From Methanomassiliicoccus sp. (GTDB lineage: Archaea > Thermoplasmatota > Thermoplasmata > Methanomassiliicoccales > Methanomassiliicoccaceae), in NCBI GenBank assembly GCA_018262895.1, contig JADFDJ010000010.1:81199-114150 (forward strand): a stretch of DNA of 32,952 bases, read 5' to 3'. Positions 1-7,565 of the stretch are shown here, one piece after another; position 1 is the stretch's first letter; each line of letters begins with the position of its first letter. Under the pieces are notes generated by a model. It saw only the letters and a list, made by a program, of their open reading frames with translations, ran no database searches and was not told the origin of the DNA. Both the position numbers and the translations under genes were made by a program.

Positions 1-1183
1 CCCCCGCGGCCGATGCTCCATCCGCGAACGCCCTCGCCTTCCCTCGATCACGGATGCACAGGGCGATGGTCTGCACCTTCCGGGTTATGTGCGCTATCAC
101 GTCGTTGAGGTCATCCACCTCGCGCACGAACACGCACCTGCCCTGTACCGGCTCCGGCAGGCCCTCCTCCCTGTCAAGAAGTATGGTCCATCCCAGGTCA
201 TGGGGCATGATCAGGTCCCGGTCCTCGGACAGCAGGTAGTAACCGCGGGCACTGATGACCTCCAGGCACTGCCTCTCCGGCATCTGGGTACGCCTGAGCT
301 TCATGGGCAGGCCCTCGAAGCCCCTGCTCAGCGCCTCCGCGAACTTACGTGCGGAGACCGCTCCCTTCTCCAGCACTACCACCTGGGGCGAGGAGCAGGC
401 GGTCTGATCGAAAAGCACCACGTCCTGCGCCAACTTCTTCAGGACGTCCTCCAATCCTTTACCTGCCAGGAATGCCTGGTCGAAGACCGCCATCGAGTAC
501 TTCGGCCCGAAGATGATGGTGTCGCACGTTTCCTTCTGCGGCAGGGCAGCGACCGCGCGGACCGCCTCTCCGCTCCCCCATGCGATCTTGACGTCCGCGG
601 CCAGGGACAGCATCGTGTTGTCCGCGGCGCTGGAGGAATCGAAGGATATCATGCACACCGAGCGCACTATGGTCGCCCCCTCGACCCTCCTGCCCTGGCG
701 CTCGATAACCATCCCCTTCAGTTTTTCCAGCACGGCGGTGAGGACCGGTCGGTTGATGTCCGACACCTTCAGTATGGAGGCGTTCTTGGAGAGAACGGCC
801 AGCATGAGGGAGAAGAAGGACATCACGGGGACGTTGTTGGGAAGCCAGTGGCATGAGGTCCCTCGGGGCTGGCACCTCATCTCCGTTCCAGACCAGACGC
901 CGAGGAACTGGTCCGCCCGGTGCCGGTCCCCGTAGTTCAGGTCGCATAACCTCTCCAGGTTATCCGCCCTCAGCCACAGGCTGATGTATGTGGCCCCGTC
1001 CGTCCGGCTCAGCTCCGGGTCCTTTATGAGCTGCTTGCCCAGATTAGCTAGCAGGGCGATGATGTCGTCCATCGAGAGAGCGCATAGCTCCTCCCTCCTG
1101 CGGTCCAGGAGCGCCACAACCGGGCCCAGGTCCGAGATCTCCTGGTCCACGGTATCGCCGTCCAGCAAGAAGCATCTGGCCAT
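1..1183 (-). CDS. luxC: LuxC-like acyl-CoA/acyl-protein reductase, 3' end cut by window edge
   Basis: Acyl reductase of the LuxC family, which reduces an activated acyl group (acyl-CoA or acyl-enzyme) to an aldehyde with NADPH. I translated this frame by hand: ATG at 1183, open for 394 codons to the left edge, so roughly the last 80-90 residues of a typical LuxC are missing. The signature is the segment DQTACSSPQ, with candidate nucleophile Cys263 (codon 397-395), which matches the LuxC active-site region. A GGTGAG ribosome site lies just before the ATG. The gene starts 4 bases after the luxE-like gene ends, so the two are translationally linked as in luxCDABE-type systems. No luciferase genes are visible. 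The aldehyde product here is more likely used in glycan or lipid chemistry than in light emission (inference). The family call is strong; the natural substrate is unknown. Confidence 0.85.
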   Translation of the reverse strand, partial: MARCFLLDGDTVDQEISDLGPVVALLDRRREELCALSMDDIIALLANLGKQLIKDPELSRTDGATYISLWLRADNLERLCDLNYGDRHRADQFLGVWSGTEMRCQPRGTSCHWLPNNVPVMSFFSLMLAVLSKNASILKVSDINRPVLTAVLEKLKGMVIERQGRRVEGATIVRSVCMISFDSSSAADNTMLSLAADVKIAWGSGEAVRAVAALPQKETCDTIIFGPKYSMAVFDQAFLAGKGLEDVLKKLAQDVVLFDQTACSSPQVVVLEKGAVSARKFAEALSRGFEGLPMKLRRTQMPERQCLEVISARGYYLLSEDRDLIMPHDLGWTILLDREEGLPEPVQGRCVFVREVDDLNDVIAHITRKVQTIALCIRDRGKARAFADGASAAG

Positions 1184-1187
1184 GCTC

Positions 1188-2288
1188 TCACCGCTCCCTG
1201 AACGTATCCCCACAGCCCCGTACCTCGGCCTGCTCCGCTCTACCCTCCACTACGAAGTACCGCCCCTTCCGACCGCAGGGACAGTCATCGGTGCCCAGCA
1301 ACCGGCCCACGTCCTCCGTGAGCACGGCCTGGCTGTAGTAGCTGTCACCCAGCACGCTCATGACCTCGATAAGGCCCCGCTCCCCCACACGGCATTCCTC
1401 CATCGTCCGCACATCTCGGATGATGACATGGCCGAAGACCGGTACATGCTTATGGCCCAGCTCGCAATCGACGAAGATTACCCCCGTCTGCTCCGCCATG
1501 CCGTAAAAGTCCCTTATCTCTGCCGGGGGGCAGCCCAGCAGACCTGCCAGGCGCTGAGAGAACTCCTCCCTGCTGACCTTCTGGTCCTTCAGTTTCTTCC
1601 ATCCGCCTCCGTGGAACACCACCGCCCGGGGAAGGTCCAGCTTAAGCTGCCGCTCCTCCATCTCCTTGCAGAACACCGACCATATGATGAACGTGAAGCC
1701 GAAGACGTATACCTCCTGGGTCTCGGCGAGGCGGCGCGCCTTTTCCAGCGCCTCCATGTCCAGGACCAGCCTGCCGTCCTCCTCCCTGAGCAGATAAACG
1801 ATGTCCTTGGCGTAGATCGACAGGCCACGGACCCCGGCCCCCCTGGCGGTAAGCTCGCGAGCGGGGCTGTTCACCCCCGGATGGTCAATGACAAGCATCA
1901 CCCTTCTCTTGTCCCCCAGGTATGCGCCCAGGATGCTCCTCAGCGCCTTGGTCTGGTTGGATGCGGTGGTCTTGTTGAGCGGCACCACGCTGGCATGTTG
2001 AGCGGTGGTGCCGCTGGAGCGTAGCACCCTGGTCACCTCCGACCTATCCACGGTGGAGAGGTCGAAGCTCTTGAACATGCGGACCGGGACCGCAGGAACC
2101 TCGTGCAGCTCTTGCATCCCCTCGGGCTCGATGCCCAGCTTGGAGTACATCGAGCGAATGTGGGGGTTCATGCACGCCTTCCGGGCCCCTTGCCGTATCA
2201 GCGGTAGGAGCAGCTCCTTCCTCCCCTGCTCCCCCTGGGAGTACGGGGGCATCGTCAGAAGAGCCTCCAGCCCCTTCTCATCGGACAT
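1188..2288 (-). CDS. luxE: LuxE-like acyl-protein synthetase
   Basis: Family of LuxE, the acyl-protein synthetase that activates a carboxylic acid with ATP and passes the acyl group to a cysteine for reduction by LuxC. The 366 residues contain an adenylation loop RSSGTTAQ (90-97), FHGGGWKK (225-232), FYGMAEQ (261-267) and a C-terminal acidic turn TEDVGRL (324-330). Length is close to the bacterial enzymes. From memory, LuxE uses a cysteine near its C terminus; Cys359, eight residues from the end, is the best candidate here, and a CPCG motif (336-339) is also present. The ATG at 2288 follows a strong GGAGGGTGA ribosome site. The gene overlaps the end of the upstream ligase by 11 bases and is followed after 4 bases by the LuxC homologue. 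Linkage to ACP suggests that the acyl donor or acceptor may be acyl-ACP. Confidence 0.88.
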   Translation of the reverse strand: MSDEKGLEALLTMPPYSQGEQGRKELLLPLIRQGARKACMNPHIRSMYSKLGIEPEGMQELHEVPAVPVRMFKSFDLSTVDRSEVTRVLRSSGTTAQHASVVPLNKTTASNQTKALRSILGAYLGDKRRVMLVIDHPGVNSPARELTARGAGVRGLSIYAKDIVYLLREEDGRLVLDMEALEKARRLAETQEVYVFGFTFIIWSVFCKEMEERQLKLDLPRAVVFHGGGWKKLKDQKVSREEFSQRLAGLLGCPPAEIRDFYGMAEQTGVIFVDCELGHKHVPVFGHVIIRDVRTMEECRVGERGLIEVMSVLGDSYYSQAVLTEDVGRLLGTDDCPCGRKGRYFVVEGRAEQAEVRGCGDTFRER

Positions 2289-3756
2289 TCAGCTCACCCT
2301 CCGCCAGCATCTGCCTCAGTCTCACCTTGTCGATCTTGTTGGAGGAGTTCAGGGGCATCTCCTCCAGGAACACCACGAAGCTTGGGTTCTTGTAGGAGGG
2401 GAGCGACCTACGGCACTCCCTGAAGATCGTCGTTCTAACGGCCTCCGCCTCTGCTCCGTCCCTCCGGCGCACCACCGCCACTATGGCCTCACCCAAGATA
2501 TCGTCCGGCGTGCTCACCACTGCTACTGTGTCCACGCCTTCCATGGAGGCGATGAGGTTCTCTATCTCGTAGGGAGACACGCGATATCCAGCGCATTTTA
2601 TTATGTCCTTGGCCCGCCCCACGACGTAGATGTAGCCGTCCTCGTCCACGGTCGCCAGGTCACCGGTGTGGTACTTCCCGTCCTTCAGCACCGCCCTCGT
2701 TCCCTCTTCGTCCCCGTAGTAGCCCCTCATGATGTTGTCGCCGGTGGCCACGATCTCTCCGGTCTCCCCCGGCCTCACCGGACAGCCTTCCTCCCCCAAG
2801 ACCTCCAGGTGCACCCCGGGGATCCCTTTGCCGATGGATGCCATCCTGGTCCTGACCATCTCCGGAGGGAGGTAGGACATCCTTGCTGTGGCCTCGGTGG
2901 CCCCATACATTACGAAGAACCTGATATCAGGCAGGGAGTCGACGATCATCTGGATGTACCTCGGTTCCAGCTTCCCACCGGCCTGGGTCATGTAGCGCAG
3001 GCTGGAGAACCTACGCTGCAGCAGGTCGGAGCGGTTGATTAGTATCTGGTAGGTGCTGGGAACGCCTGCGAAGCCTGTGCACTGGTGCCTCTCGATCTCA
3101 TCCAGGACCGCTCCCAGGAAGATGCTGTTGCTGATGGTTAAGCTCCCCCCGACCCGCAGGTGGGTGTGAAGGAGGGACGCCCCGTAACAGTAGTAGAACG
3201 GCAGCACCACCATCATGCGGTCCCGCGATGTCAGCTCCAGGTACTCGATGATGGAGGTGGTGTTGGCTATGAGATTGCCGTGGGTGATCATCACCCCCTT
3301 CTTGGTGCCGGTGCTCCCGGAGGTGAAGACCACCGCCGCCAGATCGTCACGTCCAACCTGGCGGCGGTGGTCCTCCACGTCCTCCTCGGGCATATCGGAC
3401 TCGGTGATCAGGGGCAGGCCGGCCACGGCCTTAGCGGAGAGGCGCTGCTGCATGAACGCACCCACCGGCCGGCAGAACGACATCAGGGCGGCCAGCTCCT
3501 CCTTGCCGACCCTGGTCTCCACCAGCAGGGGTATGTTGCCGCTCCTCATGAGGGAAAGGTACGAGACCACGAAGAATACGCTGTTGTCCGCCAGAAGTAG
3601 GAATTCCTTGCCCGAGCCGTAGCGTTTGGAGATCCACTTAGAGGTCCTCTCCACCCGTTCGTACAGCTCGCGGTGGCTCACCCTCTCCTTCACACCGGTG
3701 ATGAAGCATTCCTCGCTTTCACAGCAGCTCGCGAAAAGGAACTCGACGAAGTTCAT
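2278..3756 (-). CDS. AMP-forming acyl-CoA/acyl-ACP ligase
   Basis: ANL-superfamily adenylate-forming ligase of 492 residues. It should activate a carboxylic acid as acyl-AMP and load it on CoA or on the phosphopantetheine of the neighbouring ACP. Motifs in order: FTSGSTGTKKGVMITHG (144-160, phosphate loop), MYGATEAT (283-290), YHTGDLATVDEDGYIYVVGR (362-381, containing the ATP-ribose aspartate), the hinge region following it, and NSSNKIDK (470-477) with the catalytic lysine of the mobile C-terminal domain. No carrier or transferase domain is fused. It starts 20 bases after the ACP stop and its end overlaps luxE by 11 bases. That position makes ACP a plausible acceptor (inference). The acid it activates cannot be read from the sequence. 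Confidence 0.9.
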   Translation of the reverse strand: MNFVEFLFASCCESEECFITGVKERVSHRELYERVERTSKWISKRYGSGKEFLLLADNSVFFVVSYLSLMRSGNIPLLVETRVGKEELAALMSFCRPVGAFMQQRLSAKAVAGLPLITESDMPEEDVEDHRRQVGRDDLAAVVFTSGSTGTKKGVMITHGNLIANTTSIIEYLELTSRDRMMVVLPFYYCYGASLLHTHLRVGGSLTISNSIFLGAVLDEIERHQCTGFAGVPSTYQILINRSDLLQRRFSSLRYMTQAGGKLEPRYIQMIVDSLPDIRFFVMYGATEATARMSYLPPEMVRTRMASIGKGIPGVHLEVLGEEGCPVRPGETGEIVATGDNIMRGYYGDEEGTRAVLKDGKYHTGDLATVDEDGYIYVVGRAKDIIKCAGYRVSPYEIENLIASMEGVDTVAVVSTPDDILGEAIVAVVRRRDGAEAEAVRTTIFRECRRSLPSYKNPSFVVFLEEMPLNSSNKIDKVRLRQMLAEGELNVR

Positions 3757-3776
3757 CTGCGCTCACATCGGAAATT

Positions 3777-4016
3777 TCATCCTATGTACCTGCCGACGAT
3801 GTCCTTCGCTTTGCCGAAGTTCTCCATGCCTATGATGTCATCGACCTCCAGCTCGATAGAGAACGCCTCCTCGATACGGGAGACTAATTTGAGGTGGGTC
3901 AAGGAGTCCCAAGCCTCAATCTCGTTGTACGCGGTCGAGTCGACCAGTTCCTCTTCAGAAATACTAAGCTCCTCGCGGAAGATCGCTCTCATTATCTTGA
4001 TTTGGTCTTCGTTCAT
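3777..4016 (-). CDS. acpP: Acyl carrier protein
   Basis: Small acidic four-helix carrier protein of 79 residues. The phosphopantetheine attachment motif WDSLTHL carries Ser38 (counted from the chosen start), followed by the helix-II pattern KLVSRIEEAF typical of ACPs. I chose the ATG at 4016 because AGAAGG lies 9 bases before it. An ATG at 4025 in the same frame has that site immediately adjacent, which is too close. Its 5' end overlaps the acpS reading frame by 53 bases, so the carrier and the enzyme that activates it are made together. Most archaea have no ACP-based fatty acid synthesis, so a dedicated ACP with its own AcpS is notable. No ketosynthase is present here, so it probably carries a ready-made acid loaded by the adjoining ligase. 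Confidence 0.9.
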   Translation of the reverse strand: MNEDQIKIMRAIFREELSISEEELVDSTAYNEIEAWDSLTHLKLVSRIEEAFSIELEVDDIIGMENFGKAKDIVGRYIG

Positions 4017-4386
4017 AGGCATCATCCTTCTGGACCATCATGGCGAACGCGACGGCCTGCTCCTGGCCGTGGGAGATACTTAATAATATTTGGTAATTGC
4101 CAGCTAGGTCACAGGAAATGAGAGCCTTGGGTGCCCCCTGATCATCCCCTCTCAACTCGATGTCCCTGAAAAAAATCGTGGACCCCGGCCTTCCAGACCT
4201 CACCGCCTTTATGATCGCCTCCTTAGCGGCGAAGCGGCCTGCCAATGTGGGGGCCGGCTCCCTACGGCGGAAGATATCCTCAACCTCCTTCTCGTTGAGG
4301 AACTGAGCAACCACCTTGCTGTCCGGCCCCAACCCCCGGAACCTGGCTACCTCCACAATATCCACCCCTATCCCCATTACGTTCAC
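3964..4386 (-). CDS. acpS: Holo-[acyl-carrier-protein] synthase
   Basis: AcpS transfers 4'-phosphopantetheine from CoA to the serine of apo-ACP. The 140-residue product has the family motifs GIGVDIVEVARF (5-16, metal ligand Asp9), GRFAAKEAIIKA (50-61, Glu56 and Lys60) and SISHGQEQAVAFAM (103-116). The start is a GTG at 4386, chosen because GGAGGT at 4400-4395 lies 8 bases upstream. An in-frame ATG at 4377 would be 17 bases from that site. The domain ends near residue 120. The last 20 residues are an extension that overlaps the ACP gene, so the tail may exist only because of that overlap. It is 52 bases downstream of the LpxD-like gene and is the expected partner of the ACP. Confidence 0.9.
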   Translation of the reverse strand: MNVMGIGVDIVEVARFRGLGPDSKVVAQFLNEKEVEDIFRRREPAPTLAGRFAAKEAIIKAVRSGRPGSTIFFRDIELRGDDQGAPKALISCDLAGNYQILLSISHGQEQAVAFAMMVQKDDAYERRPNQDNESDLPRGA

Positions 4387-4438
4387 GGTGCTCTACCTCC
4401 GGTCACCACATCGACGTTCATCCCCTTCCCCCCCAGGC

Positions 4439-5350
4439 CTAGAGCTTCCTAATCGTGGGTCGGGCGGGATTGCCGGCCACGAATGTCCCGGGCTCCACGT
4501 CCCGAACCACCACCGAGCCCAGGGCCACCATGGCATCGTCCCCGATGCTGACGCCGGTGTTGATAGTGCATGACGGAGCGAGCCAACACCGGTCCCCTAT
4601 CCTAACGCTGCCCGCTATCTGGGCATGGGCGATGATAAGGCAGTCCTCTCCCACCTGCACATTGTGCGCTATGTGCACCAGGTTATCGATCTTGGTGCCG
4701 CGGCCGATGATGGTATCCACGAGCGCACCCCTGGCGATGCAGGCATTGCTGCCTATCTCCACATCATCCTCTATCACCACTCCACCTATCTGAGGGAACT
4801 TTTCCACCCTGCCCTCGGGGTCGCGGCTGTAGCCGAAACCGTCGGTCCCGATGACCGCTCCCGCATGAACGGTCACTCGACGCCCGATCCGGACATTGTC
4901 GTATATGGTCACAGACCCCAGGAGCCGGCTTCCGCCACCTATGGTCACATCATCGCCGATGGTGCAGAAGGGGCCGACGAAAGCGTCGGGAGATATGCTG
5001 ACGTTCTGACCGATGACAGCGGTATGGTGCACTCCGGTGGACCTCTCTTTGGCAAAGTATCTCCGGAGAACACGGGAGAAAGCCAGCCGGGGATCGTCGA
5101 CAAGTATGAATATACCGTCCTCTCGGTGGAGGCAGGTCTCCTCGTGATCCTTCAGGGTGATGACCACGCCGGCCCTGGTCCGGCAGAGCAGCGATCTTCC
5201 CCTGTCCCCCTGCTTATTGCAGAAGGTGATGGAGCGCTCGTCGGCGACATCGATGGGGAGCGCTCTCTCCACGATAGTTTCCCTCTCTCCCACGACCTTG
5301 TGCTCGCATCCGAGAGCATCCAGTATATCCTTGAGTTGGAGTTGAGGCAT
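4439..5350 (-). CDS. LpxD-like acyl-ACP-dependent sugar N-acyltransferase
   Basis: Left-handed beta-helix acyltransferase resembling LpxD, which in Gram-negative lipid A synthesis moves an acyl chain from acyl-ACP to an amino group on a UDP-sugar. The N-terminal region (about 1-95) fits the LpxD uridine-binding domain. Hexapeptide repeats run from about 105 to 290, with [10 protein letters not shown] near 168-177 and the LpxD-type sequence [13 protein letters not shown], whose His229 corresponds to the catalytic histidine of bacterial LpxD. The C-terminal end is short and ends VAGNPAR, more like sugar acetyltransferases, so total length (303) is below LpxD's usual ~340. I prefer the ATG at 5350, because LpxD proteins begin this way; a GTG at 5380 would add ten residues. 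Position before acpS-ACP supports ACP dependence. Donor chain and acceptor sugar are unknown. Confidence 0.82.
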   Translation of the reverse strand: MPQLQLKDILDALGCEHKVVGERETIVERALPIDVADERSITFCNKQGDRGRSLLCRTRAGVVITLKDHEETCLHREDGIFILVDDPRLAFSRVLRRYFAKERSTGVHHTAVIGQNVSISPDAFVGPFCTIGDDVTIGGGSRLLGSVTIYDNVRIGRRVTVHAGAVIGTDGFGYSRDPEGRVEKFPQIGGVVIEDDVEIGSNACIARGALVDTIIGRGTKIDNLVHIAHNVQVGEDCLIIAHAQIAGSVRIGDRCWLAPSCTINTGVSIGDDAMVALGSVVVRDVEPGTFVAGNPARPTIRKL

Positions 5351-5424
5351 GATATCAGGCCTTGAGGGCTCGGCATCCACGGACCTAGCTCACTGGATGA
5401 GGCCCAAGATAAGAACTCCCCTCG

Positions 5425-5433
5425 TTTCATAAA
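5425..5433 (-). promoter_or_regulatory. Possible internal TATA box before the acyl cassette
   Basis: TTTATGAAA on the minus strand lies about 75-80 bases before the LpxD-like start, in the only sizeable gap (117 bases) of this gene run. It would give the LpxD-AcpS-ACP-ligase-LuxE-LuxC block its own start point at about 5403. The match to a TATA box is moderate. Confidence 0.35.
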
Positions 5434-5467
5434 GTCTTCGTCGCGAGTGCTGGATATCGGGGCCGTC

Positions 5468-6601
5468 CTAGGGGGCCGACCGTCTTTGGGGCGACAGTAA
5501 TCGTTCGTAGGCACTCAGGAGCCTCTGGCCCATGACCCCCCAGTTGTACTCCCTTTCCGCGGCCTCCCGGCCCTTCCGCCCCATCTCCATCCTTGTGCTA
5601 TGGTCCCTCAGGACCTCCACGGCCGCCCTGAAACGTTCCTCGCTCCAGTCGAAGGTCATGCCGCACCCGTTGGCCTCAACGATGTCCCCGGTCAAGGTCC
5701 CCCGGGATGCCAGTATGGGGAGGCCGAACGCCATCCCCTCCCCCATCTTGTTGGCGATACCGGTGCGGTAGTTCTCGTTCGCAGGATCGGCCAGTATCAG
5801 CACCACGTCGGCCTTCGTGTACTGCTCCAGCAGTTCCGTGAACGGCAGGTGCCCCAGGTATTCCACGTTAGGATGCAACTGAGAGGCTCTTTCCACAGCA
5901 TCCTTCAGGCGACCGGAGCCGGCTATCCTGAGGATGCAGCCATCGATCTTGGACGCGGCCTCCATGCTCTCCTCTAGGTATCGCATGGGCTCGAAGGTGA
6001 CAGGGTTGAAGAGCACGATGGGCACGTGGTCCTCGTGCACCCTCATCTTCGATGGGGGAGGGAGCTCGATGACGTTCATCACCACCAGGACGTCATCCCG
6101 TGAATGCTTCCCAAGCCCATCTGCCATGACGTCATTGATGGTCACCACCAGGTCCGCCCTCGGTACCAGCATGTCCTCGAACCTCTGCACCGCCCTGGAG
6201 ATCGACCTGGGGACATCGAGCGCGATCATCTCCGCGTAGCGCTCATGGGCGTCGAAGACCAGGGGTATCCCCCTGAGGCGGGATATGAGAATGCCTATTG
6301 GCAAGGTGTCGAGGTCGTGGGCGTGGACCACATCAGGCCTGCTGCGTCTAGCCTCTCCGATGGAGCGCAGCAAGAACAGGGGGTAGTTCAGGGCCAGGGC
6401 GATCTGTCCTCCCACCTTGCGGGTGCGGAGCCGATGGACATGGACCCCTTCCATAACCTCACGGAGGGGTCGGGCCCAGGTCCGGTCCCAAGCAGCCACC
6501 ACCACATCGTAACCGCCCTGAAGGAGGGCTCTGGCCTCCTTATGGACACGGGGATCTGGCCGGTACTCGTTGGTAACCAGCATAAGAACGGAGCGGCCCA
6601 T
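5468..6601 (-). CDS. GT4-family glycosyltransferase
   Basis: GT-B fold, retaining glycosyltransferase of family 4, 377 residues from the ATG at 6601. The N-terminal half has LMLVTNEYRPDPRV (6-19), DVVHAHDLDTLPIG (90-103) and DAHERY (117-122). The C-terminal half has the sugar-nucleotide region NKMGEGMAFGLPILAS (284-299), whose Glu-rich loop matches the EX7E-type motif. An upstream in-frame GTG at 6643 would overlap the dehydrogenase gene. The ATG at 6601 has GGGGGA just before it and is preferred. It follows the dehydrogenase by 10 bases and probably transfers the amino sugar made by the preceding three enzymes to a lipid carrier or growing glycan. Sugar specificity cannot be read. Confidence 0.88.
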   Translation of the reverse strand: MGRSVLMLVTNEYRPDPRVHKEARALLQGGYDVVVAAWDRTWARPLREVMEGVHVHRLRTRKVGGQIALALNYPLFLLRSIGEARRSRPDVVHAHDLDTLPIGILISRLRGIPLVFDAHERYAEMIALDVPRSISRAVQRFEDMLVPRADLVVTINDVMADGLGKHSRDDVLVVMNVIELPPPSKMRVHEDHVPIVLFNPVTFEPMRYLEESMEAASKIDGCILRIAGSGRLKDAVERASQLHPNVEYLGHLPFTELLEQYTKADVVLILADPANENYRTGIANKMGEGMAFGLPILASRGTLTGDIVEANGCGMTFDWSEERFRAAVEVLRDHSTRMEMGRKGREAAEREYNWGVMGQRLLSAYERLLSPQRRSAP

Positions 6602-6611
6602 GTTCCCCCGC

Positions 6612-7565
6612 TCAAACGTTCGTTGCGACGGTCCTGCCCTCACGCAGGGATTCCAGGCTCTTTTCCAGCATCACCACGGTCTTCACCCCTATAACCCCGG
6701 AGTTCCTTGTCTCCGCGAAGGGATCGCCTATGGATTGCAGGAAGTGTACCAGCTCCGTTCGGATGGTATTGTTGCGCTCTATGCCCAGCTTGTATGTGTA
6801 CCCGCTCTCATATATGGTGACGTCCTGAGCCACGGCGTCGATGAGGGCAGAGCGGTTCTCCCCGATTATCTCGATCTGCCTGACCTTGCGCGGGGCGAGC
6901 CAATTGAGGGTGGCATGCGCGATCACCCCTGAAGGCATCTCGCAGGAAATGTACGCCGCCTCCTCCAGCTCCTTACGACGATAGGGCTTTCCGGTGCAGG
7001 TGATCTTCTCCGGCCAGTCATCGAAGATGAAATTGACCATGTCAAAGAAGTGAGGCGCCAGGTCGACTATGACGTCCCGGTCCGCGAAAGGCTGCTCCAG
7101 GTTCATCCATACGAAGTTCATGAGGTATGGCTTCCCGAAGAACTTCTGGGAGATCAGCCTCCGCATCTCCAAGAGGGCGTTGTTGAAGCGGTAGATGTGC
7201 CCTACGGACAAGGTAAGGTTCGATTCGCTGGCAAGGTCCACCAGCGCTTGTCCTTCCTGGGAGGATAGGGTGAGGGGCTTCTCCACGAGGACGTGCTTTC
7301 CAGCCTCCAGGGCGTCCCTGCAGGCCTGATAATGAAGACCGTTGGGAAGGCAGATGTTGACCGCCACGACATCCTCGTCCTTCAGGACCTCCCTGTAATC
7401 ATGGTAGAGGCCCTGGACCCCGTAACGGTCACGGCAGAACTCCAGGTTCGTGTCCATCTGGTCGGAGACCGCCTTCACGCGCACCCCCGGTATGTTGGTG
7501 TACTCGTCGACGATCTTCTTTCCCCAATAGCCGACCCCAAGAACGGCCACGTCGAAGCGCCTCAT
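6612..7565 (-). CDS. Gfo/Idh/MocA dehydrogenase (sugar-nucleotide 3-oxidation, WbpB/WlbA-like)
   Basis: NAD(P)-dependent oxidoreductase of the Gfo/Idh/MocA family, 317 residues. The Rossmann loop is GVGYWG (10-15). The EKP motif (95-97) supplies the lysine that binds cofactor and substrate. DLAPHFFD (168-175) contains the usual catalytic aspartate-histidine pair. Its 5' end overlaps the aminotransferase gene by 4 bases (ATGA). In bacterial WbpB/WbpE or GnnA/GnnB systems such a pair oxidises carbon 3 of UDP-GlcNAc or its uronic acid and then aminates it. This neighbourhood (dehydrogenase, DegT enzyme, hexapeptide acetyltransferase) fits that pathway well. Family is certain; the exact UDP-sugar is inferred. 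Confidence 0.9.
   Translation of the reverse strand: MRRFDVAVLGVGYWGKKIVDEYTNIPGVRVKAVSDQMDTNLEFCRDRYGVQGLYHDYREVLKDEDVVAVNICLPNGLHYQACRDALEAGKHVLVEKPLTLSSQEGQALVDLASESNLTLSVGHIYRFNNALLEMRRLISQKFFGKPYLMNFVWMNLEQPFADRDVIVDLAPHFFDMVNFIFDDWPEKITCTGKPYRRKELEEAAYISCEMPSGVIAHATLNWLAPRKVRQIEIIGENRSALIDAVAQDVTIYESGYTYKLGIERNNTIRTELVHFLQSIGDPFAETRNSGVIGVKTVVMLEKSLESLREGRTVATNV

Noticed and set aside
459-947. 162-codon open frame on the minus strand over the LuxC region
   Set aside because: The LuxC frame, read by hand from 1183, carries the family motif; this frame is proline- and arginine-rich and matches nothing.
1-3756. Bioluminescence locus
   Set aside because: LuxC- and LuxE-like genes are present but no luxA, luxB or luxD; the neighbours concern ACP and sugars.
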